DNA of 50,431 bases from Desulfobacteraceae bacterium (GTDB lineage: Bacteria > Desulfobacterota > DSM-4660 > Desulfatiglandales > Desulfatiglandaceae): contig QZIK01000137.1 in the NCBI GenBank assembly GCA_003599015.1, forward strand, positions 1 through 50,431, written 5' to 3'. Both the position numbers and the translations under genes were made by a program. Shown piece by piece: positions 8,456 to 16,635 of the stretch (the first letter of the stretch is position 1; every line of letters begins with the position of its first letter). Below the pieces are notes generated by a model. The model was given only the letters and a program-made list of their open reading frames with translations, did not search any database and had not been told where the DNA came from.

Positions 8456-10414
8456 ATGGGAGAAATAAGAGATACCAGATCTGCAGGCATGCTGTATGAT
8501 TTCGTAAAGGCAGTTCCTCCATTTAGTCTGCTGCCCGATCAGGAGCTTCGTGACCTGGCGTCTACGTTGATTCTTCAGCCTTTTCCAAAGGGCCAGGTAA
8601 TTCTTAGCCCCAAAGGCCCCCCCACTGAAGCCCTCTACATCATCCGTTCCGGGGGCGTAAAGTTCTTCATACCATCCAGAAGTGAAGCCAAGGAGGAACT
8701 TGCCATTGACATTCGCGGGGAAGGAGAGTTGTTCGGATTTTTCAGCCTACTGAGCAATCGACCGAGTCCTTTCAGTATAGTTTCTGAAGAGGACACGTTG
8801 TGTCTTCTCATAAACAAAAAAACATTTCTCAGGTTGATGGATTCCTACTCGGACTTTCTGCTTTACTTCACGATGGGACCAAGCAAGGGCTTCAAGCCAT
8901 CTGATGAAACTCCGGAGGGGAGGATCAAGATCGTCCCGGCCCCTGAGCCGGACATACTTCTTTTTTCTGCCCGGGTGGGAGACATAATGCAAAAGAGGGT
9001 CGTCACTTGCAGCGAAAAGGAAACCGCCGTGAAGGCCGCCAGCTTAATGACCAGCAGAAACGTTGGGTGTCTTCTGGTAAAGAACGAATCAGATGAGCCA
9101 GTGGGAATACTTACAGACGGAGACATCAGAAGAAAATTGGTGGCATCAGGAAGACTCTCCGATCCTCCCGTAGGTGATATCATGACCAGCCCTCTGATAT
9201 CAGTTTCACCTGAGTTCTTTCTGTTCGACGCGATTCTGCTCATGATTCGAAAGGGGATAAAGTATCTTCCCATCATGAAAGACAATGCCCTGATCGGGAT
9301 AATATCCGAAAGGGATCTCATGATCTCGCAGGGCAACAACCCCGTAGCCATAATAAGGAAGATACAGAAATCACTTACCATCGGGGAGCTTGCCGTAATA
9401 AGGGGAGAGATCAACCGAAGCATGAATATCATGCTTGAGAGAGGAGGAAAGGCGCGGGAGATATGCCAGCTAATAACCCAGTTAAACGATCACCTTGCCG
9501 AAAGGATTATAGAACTCTCTATCGAAAGTCTCTCTGAAAATGGAGGCGGCCTCCCTCCCCTGCCCTTCGCATGGCTTGCCTTGGGAAGCGAGGGTCGTCA
9601 GGAACAGACCCTGTCAACCGATCAGGATAACGCCATGGTCTTTAACGACAGCGATCCATCAACGGAAGAGAAGGCAAGAGGCTACTTTCTGGCCCTGGGG
9701 GAGGCGGTGGTAGCCGGCCTTGAGTCATGCGGATTTCCGAGATGCAACGGAAACATGATGGCATCAAACCCCACATGGTGTCAGCCGCTTCGCGTCTGGA
9801 AAGAATATTTTAATAAATGGATATTTCAAAGGGACCTCTCGGCCCAGGACATACTCGTGTCCTCAATATTTTTCGATTTCCGGTCCATATACGGCACTGA
9901 TCAACTGGCCTCAGATCTAAGGAAATACGTCCTGGAGGCAGTGCCTAAGAGCAAGGTTTTTCTCCCACACATGGCCTTACGTTCACTTGAGCTTAAGACA
10001 CCCTTAAGCTTCTTCAACAGATTCGTCCTTGAGCGGTCAGGAAAATACAAGAATCATCTGAACATCAAACGGCACGGACTTCTGCCCCTTGTGGATCCTG
10101 TGCGTATCCTTGCACTGGAACAAGGTATTTCCAGGAACAATACTCTTGAAAGGATAGATGCTCTTGCGGAAAGGAAGGTTTTTTCAGCAAGCGACGCAAA
10201 AGACCTTCATGACGCATTCAGCTTGATGATAATAATGCGATTGCAGCATCACCTGGATATCATGAAAAAGGGCGAGGAGCTGCATGACTACATAAAACCA
10301 TCTGAACTAAGCATGATACAGCGTTACAACCTCAAAATGTCCTTTAAGGCGATCGAAAAGCTCCGGGGGCAGATAGAGATACGTTACGGACTGACCTCCC
10401 TCAGAAAACAATAA
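8456..10414 (+). CDS. cNMP-CBS-DUF294 putative nucleotidyltransferase 1 (intact)
   Basis: Soluble regulatory-type protein of 652 residues. Domain order: cyclic-nucleotide-binding-like domain (about 15-145), a CBS pair (about 172-295; VGILTDGDIRRKL, IGIISERDLM), DUF294 nucleotidyltransferase (about 310-450) and DUF294 C-terminal helical domain (about 480-650). The GlnD-like NTase signature is complete: GSEGRQEQ at 377-384 and the acidic DQD at 389-391, with NPTWCQPLRVW further on. The CBS pair would bind an adenosine ligand, and the target of nucleotidyl transfer is unknown for the family. DUF294 proteins occur beside acetate symporters and Acs in many proteobacteria. This copy keeps all catalytic residues, unlike the one at 20083. 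Confidence 0.88.
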   Translation: MGEIRDTRSAGMLYDFVKAVPPFSLLPDQELRDLASTLILQPFPKGQVILSPKGPPTEALYIIRSGGVKFFIPSRSEAKEELAIDIRGEGELFGFFSLLSNRPSPFSIVSEEDTLCLLINKKTFLRLMDSYSDFLLYFTMGPSKGFKPSDETPEGRIKIVPAPEPDILLFSARVGDIMQKRVVTCSEKETAVKAASLMTSRNVGCLLVKNESDEPVGILTDGDIRRKLVASGRLSDPPVGDIMTSPLISVSPEFFLFDAILLMIRKGIKYLPIMKDNALIGIISERDLMISQGNNPVAIIRKIQKSLTIGELAVIRGEINRSMNIMLERGGKAREICQLITQLNDHLAERIIELSIESLSENGGGLPPLPFAWLALGSEGRQEQTLSTDQDNAMVFNDSDPSTEEKARGYFLALGEAVVAGLESCGFPRCNGNMMASNPTWCQPLRVWKEYFNKWIFQRDLSAQDILVSSIFFDFRSIYGTDQLASDLRKYVLEAVPKSKVFLPHMALRSLELKTPLSFFNRFVLERSGKYKNHLNIKRHGLLPLVDPVRILALEQGISRNNTLERIDALAERKVFSASDAKDLHDAFSLMIIMRLQHHLDIMKKGEELHDYIKPSELSMIQRYNLKMSFKAIEKLRGQIEIRYGLTSLRKQ

Positions 10415-10452
10415 GGTCCTTTTTCGACCGGTGGGGACGAAAAGGTTAAGGC

Positions 10453-12336
10453 ATGGCTGCGACCTATTGGGCCGACACTTACAAGAGCAAACTTGCATCC
10501 TTCAGGGACGCTATCCAGGTCATTGGCAATGGAAAGAGGGTTTTCATAGGTTCCTCCTGCGGGGAACCCAGGAGTCTGGTAAAGGAGCTTGCCAATCAGG
10601 CATACCGGTTCTGTGATCTTGAGATACTTAGACTCATGAGCCTGGAGAGTTCACCACTGACGCAAATAGCGGCAAAGACCAAGGGGGACTGTTTCAACAT
10701 CAGATCTTTCTATCTCGGAGCTGCTGCAACTAAAAGTCTTTTGAGAAACAGACGTTTTATTACCCCCGTGAATCTGTCCGCGGTGCCTAGACTCTTGAGG
10801 AGCAGACTGATACCACTGGATTTTGCCCTTATTCAGGTGTCGGAGCCCGATGACTTCGGATGGATGAGCCTTGGGGTTTCGGTCGACATCACCCTAGCTG
10901 CATGCGAGGCGGCCCATACAGTGATAGCCCAGGTCAATCCACAAATGCCAAGGGTCCTGGGGCGAGGTTTTTTACATCTCAACGACGTGGATGTAATCGT
11001 TGAACAGGAGGAGGAGATAATGACGCTGAGCGAACCTCCAGCCTCTGAAACGGCAATGATGATTGCTGGCCATGTCGCAGGACTCGTTGAAGACGGCTCA
11101 ACATTGCATATAGGATTGGGTGCCGCTCCTCAGGCTGTACTGAATGTCCTATCAGGCAGACGCGACCTGGGGGTCCACACTACATACCTTACTGACGGCA
11201 TTATGAGGCTAATTGCCATGGGGGCAGTAAGCAATCGAAAAAAGGGCCTCAACGAGGGAAAGATAATTGCCAGCGCAGCGGTTGGAACCAGAGATCTCTA
11301 TGAATTCATAAACGACAATCCTTGCGTGGAATTCAGACCCTGTGATTACGTTGCCAACCCCTCTGTAATAGCACGAAACAATAAGATGGTATCCTTGAAC
11401 GTGGTCAGCTTCATGGACCTCACCGGCCAGGTGTCTGCGGACGCTATGCCCTATAGCAACATGACCGGCGTCACAGACATAATGGATTTCATAAGGGGGT
11501 GCGCCGACGCACCTGAAGGCAAATCCATTATAATAATGCCTTCCACCACCCTTGACGGCAAACGAAGCAGGATAGTGATCTCCCTTGGTGACAAGGCAGT
11601 GGTAGTTCCGAGGGGTGAGGTACACTTTGTGGCAACAGAATACGGTATCGTAAATCTCTTTGGAAAAAGTCTGCAGGAAAGGGCAGTAGCAGTAATAAGC
11701 ATAGCCCACCCCCACTTTCGAGAGGAGCTGTTCCACCAGGCCAAGGAACAAGGATTCCTGGGCCCTGAGCAGAGCTTAACGGAATCACTGTTCGGGGTTT
11801 ATCCTCTTTACCTGGAGGAGAGAAAGAGGATAAACGGGCAAGATATACTTTTCAGGCCAGCCAAGCCCTCTGATGAAAGGCTCCTGCAGGAGCATTTTTA
11901 TGCGATGGAAAAGGAGGACGTGATTGCTCGCTTCATGCACGAAAAGCTCCTTTTTCCGAGGCGGGATGTCGAGGGAATGTGCCGGCTGGACTATGTAAAA
12001 AACCTGACCATAGTGGCGGTCATTGGAGAGATAGGATTCGAGAGGATCATAGCAGTAGGCGCATCCTTCTTTCAGCCGGCCGCCAATATGGTTGAGGTCG
12101 CCTTCTCCGTCCTTAAGGGTTGGCAGCAAAAGGGGCTGGCCTCACAGATGCTGAAGATCATCGCCAAGGCTGCAGAACAGGTGGGCATCAGGGGAATAAC
12201 GGCTTATACCCTTCCTGAAAATCAGAGGATGATAAGGTTGTTTCATTCGCTGCCATATAAAATCACTACATCCTTTTCAGACGGAATGGTGTGTCTTAGC
12301 TGTGTATTCGAACGGGGCAGCGACAAATGTAACTAA
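10453..12336 (+). CDS. Acetyl-CoA hydrolase/transferase fused to a GNAT acetyltransferase
   Basis: Bifunctional protein of 627 residues. Residues about 10-455 are a family I CoA transferase of the acetyl-CoA hydrolase/4-hydroxybutyrate CoA-transferase type. The likely CoA-accepting glutamate is Glu293 in NPCVEFRPCDYVANP, followed by the family block NNKMVSLNVV and LTGQVSAD. Residues about 465-620 are a GNAT domain: DILFRPAKPSDE start, VEVAFSV core strand and acetyl-CoA loop WQQKGLASQML (557-567). The first half could move CoA between acetate and other acids; the second could acetylate lysines, for example of the acyl-CoA synthetases encoded downstream, as Pat and AcuA do elsewhere (inference). 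Such fusions are known as a family. Start: ATG after AAGGTTAAGGC, 38 bases behind DUF294 gene 1. Confidence 0.9.
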   Translation: MAATYWADTYKSKLASFRDAIQVIGNGKRVFIGSSCGEPRSLVKELANQAYRFCDLEILRLMSLESSPLTQIAAKTKGDCFNIRSFYLGAAATKSLLRNRRFITPVNLSAVPRLLRSRLIPLDFALIQVSEPDDFGWMSLGVSVDITLAACEAAHTVIAQVNPQMPRVLGRGFLHLNDVDVIVEQEEEIMTLSEPPASETAMMIAGHVAGLVEDGSTLHIGLGAAPQAVLNVLSGRRDLGVHTTYLTDGIMRLIAMGAVSNRKKGLNEGKIIASAAVGTRDLYEFINDNPCVEFRPCDYVANPSVIARNNKMVSLNVVSFMDLTGQVSADAMPYSNMTGVTDIMDFIRGCADAPEGKSIIIMPSTTLDGKRSRIVISLGDKAVVVPRGEVHFVATEYGIVNLFGKSLQERAVAVISIAHPHFREELFHQAKEQGFLGPEQSLTESLFGVYPLYLEERKRINGQDILFRPAKPSDERLLQEHFYAMEKEDVIARFMHEKLLFPRRDVEGMCRLDYVKNLTIVAVIGEIGFERIIAVGASFFQPAANMVEVAFSVLKGWQQKGLASQMLKIIAKAAEQVGIRGITAYTLPENQRMIRLFHSLPYKITTSFSDGMVCLSCVFERGSDKCN

Positions 12337-12370
12337 AAGACTACCATCAAGAATAGCAAGGTTAAAAGAT

Positions 12371-12544
12371 ATGGAAAACAAGGAAATATGGATTTTCGTT
12401 TTCTGTATGGGGACGTTATTTTTCAACTGGCCCATACTTGGAACCGTGAAGGCTTCACTGCCATATTATCTATACGGCGCATGGGCTTGTTTTATAGGGG
12501 TTATAGCATTTATAATCTTTCTGGAAAGAAGGAGGCGGGGATAG
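12371..12544 (+). CDS. Small membrane protein coupled to the symporter-kinase
   Basis: A 57-residue protein starting MENKEIWIFVFCMGTLFFNW, with two hydrophobic stretches (about 5-22 and 32-52) and a basic tail ERRRRG. I chose the ATG at 12371 because the upstream in-frame codons overlap the end of the CoA-transferase gene and read as non-membrane sequence. Only one base separates its stop from the next start, so the two are almost surely co-translated. A small gene upstream of cbrA (cbrX) is described in Pseudomonas; this one holds the same position before a CbrA-like kinase. It may be a small subunit of the symporter part. Confidence 0.75.
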   Translation: MENKEIWIFVFCMGTLFFNWPILGTVKASLPYYLYGAWACFIGVIAFIIFLERRRRG

Positions 12545-12545
12545 G

Positions 12546-15521
12546 ATGTTCGAGGCCTGGCTTCTCTCTCTGATAGTACTCTGCAATCTGAGCGTACTGT
12601 TTCTACTGGCCTATTATGCAGAGCGAAGGGAGAAAGAAGGCAGGAGCCTCGTTACAAATCCTTATGTCTACTCCCTTTCTCTTGCTGTTTACTGCACATC
12701 CTGGACATTTTACGGCAGTGTGGGTGAGGCTGCCACATCGGGCCTTTCCTTTTTGCCTATATACCTGGGCCCCACTCTTATATGCGCAGTATGGAGTATC
12801 CTGCTTACAAAGATGATCCTTATCGCAAAGAGGCAGCGCATAACAACCATCTCCGACTTTATCAGCTCCCGCTACGGCAATTCCATAGCGCTTTCCGCAA
12901 TAGTTACAATAGTGGCTCTACTGGGAATAACGCCATATCTGGGCTTGCAGATGAAGGCCATACTCAACGCCTTCACTATCCTTTCAGGGGAGCCGGCCGC
13001 CAATTCTGCAGCGGGCTGGATAACGACCATGGTCCTAGGGGTGTTCGCGATTATTTTCGGCGCCAGGCGACTTGATTCATCCGAGCGCCATGGAGGACTT
13101 ATCTTTGCAATAGCCTTTGAATCTCTGGTAAAACTTGTCGCCTTCCTGGCCGTAGGCATATTCGTAACCTTTGGCATTTTCGGGGGATTCGGAGACATCC
13201 TTAGTCGAGTACAGGCTTCAGAGTTCAAACATCTCCTTGCCTTAGGCTCAGGATCTGTTGTCACTTTTCAGGAGTGGGCGTCCCTGCTGTTTCTTTCAAT
13301 GATGGCGGTAATGTTTCTCCCGAGGCAATTCCATGTTGCTGTGGTTGAGAACTCCGATACCTCCCACGTCAATAAAGCCATGTGGCTCTTTCCGATCTAT
13401 CTCTTCCTCATGAATATCTTTGTGCTGCCTATCGCCCTTGGCGGACTGCTGCTGGGAAACCCTCGCACGGAAGCAGATGCATTTATCCTGACAATTCCAC
13501 TTGCAGAGGGACGCCCCTTGCTTGCATTGCTGGTATTCATCGGAGGCTTTTCGGCGGCAAGCGGCATGATCATAGTGGAGTCCCTGGCCCTCAGCACCAT
13601 GGTCATGAACAGCCTTGTGATGCCGGCCATATTCAAATTCAGACAGATTAAGCGGTTCCCGTCACTTATCCTCAATGTAAAAAGACTCATCATAATAGGC
13701 TGCGTATTCCTGGGCTATTTCTTCGCCCTGTCCATAGGCGGTTTCTACACGCTTGTCCAGATCGGGCTAAAGTCATTTCAGGCTGTGACAATTTTTGCCC
13801 CTGCACTCATCCTGGGCCTTTACTGGAAGAGAGGAAATAAGTATGGGGCAATAGGAGGTATAACTGCAGGTTTTGTCTTATGGTTCTACACCCTGATCAC
13901 CCCAGCCCTAATAAGGGCAGGGGTATTTCCTATACAGTGGCTGGGCGATGCGCTCATGCAGAGCGATCTGTTCAATCCTCAAGCCCTCTTCGGTCTTAAG
14001 GGGCTGGACAAGTGGACCCACGCCCTAATATGGGGACTTCTTTTCAATCTGGTGGTCTATACCGCCCTGTCTCTTTTCACCTCCAAGAGGGAAGAAGAGG
14101 AGCGTCAAGCCCTTTTTTTTGTGGAATCCTATGAACCCCAGTTGCTTCCGCCCAAGAGCGCCTACACGGCCGAGCAGATAGAGGAGATACTGAGCCATTA
14201 CATCGGACAACAGGAGGCATCTGAGATAGTAGAGAGCTTCTTTCAGCGGCAAGGAATAGATCGAGAATCCCCAAGCCAATCAGACCTGATGAGATTAAGA
14301 GATGAAGCGGAGGGGATTCTGTCGGGAGCCCTTGGATCGTCAATTGCAACTATACTTTTTGAAGACAAGGCAACATTCACGGAAGAGGAAAGAGGCGAAC
14401 TCTCAAACTCCATACGCCTGATGACGGACAGTCTGCGCCTGTCTCGGCATGAATTATCAGAGGCGAACCGGAACCTTGCACACCTGAAGGAGTTCAGTGA
14501 AAACATAATTGAAAGCGCACCCCTGGGAATAGTATCAGTCGACGCCAGGCTTCAGGTAACCTATTGGAACAGGGAAATTGAGCGTATCACAGGCATCCGC
14601 AAACCCATGGCACTCCACCGACCAGTCAGGCCTCTTCTTCCATGGATTAAGGAGGAATCCTGGGTTCTTGGAGATAGAAAAGAGCTTGTGGTTGAAACAC
14701 CCTCCTTTCAGGCTATAAAGGTCAATTTTAGCCCATTTAAGGACCCCTCAGGAGGTCTGGTATTAATTCTTGAGAACATCACAGAAAAGAAGATGATGGA
14801 GAAGCAGCTTGTTCAAACTTCCAAGCTCGCAAGCCTTGGAAAGCTTACGGCAGGGATATCCCATGAGATAGGAAATCCGTTGGCCTCTATCAGCTCCCTG
14901 GTTCAGGAATTGCAAAGCCTTGATCTCAATCGGAGGGACGATATTGTTTTCGTAAAAGAATCGCTTACAAGCATCAACAAACACTTGGGGAGGATCTCCA
15001 AGACGGTTAGGAGCCTGGGAGACTTTGCAAGGATATCCTCATCTGAGAAAACTACCTCGGATATCGGAGCCCTCATAGAACAGACTCTCAATCTGGTAAA
15101 ATACGATAAGCGGTCGAAGAAGATCGAATTTAATTTCGAAAACAAAAAGGTAGCACGAATCAAGGTGAATCCCGATCAGATGCAACAGGTATTCTTGAAT
15201 CTCATGCTTAATGCGGTCGACGCCATGACTGATGGCGGAAAGCTGAAGATAGAGCTTGAAGACTTCGAACAGTGGATAAAAATCCGCTTCGAGGACACAG
15301 GATGCGGAATGGAGGAATCCATGATGGACCGAATATTTGATCCCTTCTTTTCCACCAAACCGATCGGCAAGGGAACAGGGCTGGGGTTGAGCATCTGCTA
15401 CGGTATAATAAAAGAACACAATGGGACAATAGGGGTTTGGAGCAAAAAAGGTATTGGCACCATCTTCGAAATAAGGCTCCCCAAGGAGGACTGGTATGTC
15501 AGAGAGAATACTTATCGTTGA
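12546..15521 (+). CDS. Sodium:solute symporter-histidine kinase fusion (CbrA-like)
   Basis: Membrane sensor kinase of 991 residues. Residues 1-512 are a complete SSS-family transporter with about 13 transmembrane segments. A linker (520-640) leads to a PAS domain (about 650-745; GIVSVDARLQVTYWN), then HisKA with phospho-acceptor His773 (ISHEIGNPLAS) and HATPase with Asn885/Asn889 (N box), DTGCGM at 917-922 and GKGTGLGL at 941-948. All kinase boxes are intact. It should sense, and perhaps carry, a small organic solute such as acetate, and phosphorylate the receivers encoded next. Its end overlaps the first receiver gene by 26 bases, with AAGGAGGACTGGT as that gene's ribosome site inside this coding region. 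The ligand is not determined. Confidence 0.92.
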   Translation: MFEAWLLSLIVLCNLSVLFLLAYYAERREKEGRSLVTNPYVYSLSLAVYCTSWTFYGSVGEAATSGLSFLPIYLGPTLICAVWSILLTKMILIAKRQRITTISDFISSRYGNSIALSAIVTIVALLGITPYLGLQMKAILNAFTILSGEPAANSAAGWITTMVLGVFAIIFGARRLDSSERHGGLIFAIAFESLVKLVAFLAVGIFVTFGIFGGFGDILSRVQASEFKHLLALGSGSVVTFQEWASLLFLSMMAVMFLPRQFHVAVVENSDTSHVNKAMWLFPIYLFLMNIFVLPIALGGLLLGNPRTEADAFILTIPLAEGRPLLALLVFIGGFSAASGMIIVESLALSTMVMNSLVMPAIFKFRQIKRFPSLILNVKRLIIIGCVFLGYFFALSIGGFYTLVQIGLKSFQAVTIFAPALILGLYWKRGNKYGAIGGITAGFVLWFYTLITPALIRAGVFPIQWLGDALMQSDLFNPQALFGLKGLDKWTHALIWGLLFNLVVYTALSLFTSKREEEERQALFFVESYEPQLLPPKSAYTAEQIEEILSHYIGQQEASEIVESFFQRQGIDRESPSQSDLMRLRDEAEGILSGALGSSIATILFEDKATFTEEERGELSNSIRLMTDSLRLSRHELSEANRNLAHLKEFSENIIESAPLGIVSVDARLQVTYWNREIERITGIRKPMALHRPVRPLLPWIKEESWVLGDRKELVVETPSFQAIKVNFSPFKDPSGGLVLILENITEKKMMEKQLVQTSKLASLGKLTAGISHEIGNPLASISSLVQELQSLDLNRRDDIVFVKESLTSINKHLGRISKTVRSLGDFARISSSEKTTSDIGALIEQTLNLVKYDKRSKKIEFNFENKKVARIKVNPDQMQQVFLNLMLNAVDAMTDGGKLKIELEDFEQWIKIRFEDTGCGMEESMMDRIFDPFFSTKPIGKGTGLGLSICYGIIKEHNGTIGVWSKKGIGTIFEIRLPKEDWYVRENTYR

Positions 15522-16635
15522 GGATGAAGATACCCTGCGGGAATCGCTGTGCCGGGTCTTTGAGAGGGAGGGATACGAGACTGCATCGGTCTCAAATGCA
15601 GAGGCGGCCCTGGAGCTCTTCGACGAGGGAACTTTCGACCTTGTCATCACGGATATCATCCTGCCCGGCATATCCGGAATTGAGCTGGTAAGGAGGATAA
15701 GAGAAGCTTCCCCCGACCAGTCAGCAGTGGTAATGACAGCCTACGCATCTTTGGAAACAGCGGTTGAGACCCTCAGAGCAGGGGCCTATGACTATATTGT
15801 GAAGCCCATAATACACGAGGAGATAAAGCAAACGGTAAGAAACGCTCTCAGGCTGAGAACACTTCAGCTGGAAAACGAGCTGCTCAAGAAAGAATCGGCC
15901 GATCAATATGAAATCACAAGGCTCGTAGGAACACATCCTGAAATAAGTGCCCTGAGAGAAAGACTGAGAAGACTGGCCGACTCCTTGAGTCCGGTTCTCT
16001 TAAAGGGGGAGATCGGAACCGGCAAGAAACTGGTTGCCAGAGCTATACATACGGGAGGCAGAAGGCCCAGGTTTCCATTTATAGAATTTCACTGTGCCCA
16101 CTACAGCCCGGAGGAGCAAGAAAAGGAGCTTTTCAGCTCCAAGGGGCTCCTCAAGAGAATACGAAACGGAACAATCTATTTCAACCGCGTGGAAGGCTTG
16201 GGTGAGAACTGCCAAAGAAGACTGTTATCCGTGATGGAAGAAAGACAGCTCCGTCTTGGAGCGAATGAAACCGCCCTGAGATTTGATGCACTGGTTATCT
16301 CCAGCACTGAGGGAGATCCAGAAGTACTTGTTTCAGAAGGAAGGCTTCTTCAAAGGCTCTATGAAAGACTTTCAACTTTCAGGATAAATCTTCCTCCCTT
16401 GAGAGAAAGAATCAACGATATTGAAGACCTGTGCGAATTCTTTGTCTCCAGATACAGTAGGGCATTTTCTAAGAACGTCTCGGGGACTTCCTCAGAGGCA
16501 CTTGAGCTTCTGAGAACCCATACATGGCCGGGCAATGTCCTTGAACTTCGAAACGTACTTGAAAGAGCGGTGTTGATGACAAAAAACACAAACTTGATTC
16601 CTGAAGACTTTCCCGCACTGGGACTGACATGCTGA
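15496..16635 (+). CDS. Degenerate NtrC-like receiver protein (no GAFTGA, no HTH)
   Basis: A 379-residue protein with an intact receiver (acidic Glu9/Asp10, phospho-site Asp53, Thr81, Lys103) closely matching the receiver of the regulator at 18527. The AAA part is a worn copy of an NtrC domain: the P-loop reads GEIGTGKK (171-178), but the GAFTGA segment that touches sigma-54 is deleted (KELFSSKGLLKRIRNGT in its place). Walker B LDE is replaced by FNR at 229-231, and the protein ends after the WPGN..ELRNVLERA block with no Fis-type HTH. It cannot be a normal sigma-54 activator. It may act as a phosphate sink, a partner of the intact regulator, or an effector acting through protein contact. It overlaps the kinase gene by 26 bases and the next gene by 7. 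Confidence 0.88.
   Translation: MSERILIVEDEDTLRESLCRVFEREGYETASVSNAEAALELFDEGTFDLVITDIILPGISGIELVRRIREASPDQSAVVMTAYASLETAVETLRAGAYDYIVKPIIHEEIKQTVRNALRLRTLQLENELLKKESADQYEITRLVGTHPEISALRERLRRLADSLSPVLLKGEIGTGKKLVARAIHTGGRRPRFPFIEFHCAHYSPEEQEKELFSSKGLLKRIRNGTIYFNRVEGLGENCQRRLLSVMEERQLRLGANETALRFDALVISSTEGDPEVLVSEGRLLQRLYERLSTFRINLPPLRERINDIEDLCEFFVSRYSRAFSKNVSGTSSEALELLRTHTWPGNVLELRNVLERAVLMTKNTNLIPEDFPALGLTC

Noticed and set aside
10415-10452. CCTTTTTCG...CGAAAAGG pairing between DUF294 gene 1 and the CoA-transferase gene
   Set aside because: The stem needs a bulge and overlaps the ribosome site region; too weak to call a terminator.
11209-11751. 180-codon minus-strand frame inside the CoA-transferase gene
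   Set aside because: Antisense to a clearly conserved enzyme domain; no independent start signal or homology.
15496-16635. Degenerate NtrC-like gene as a pseudogene
   Set aside because: It has a full open frame, an intact receiver and overlapping start and stop with its neighbours, and is therefore annotated as a functional, altered protein.
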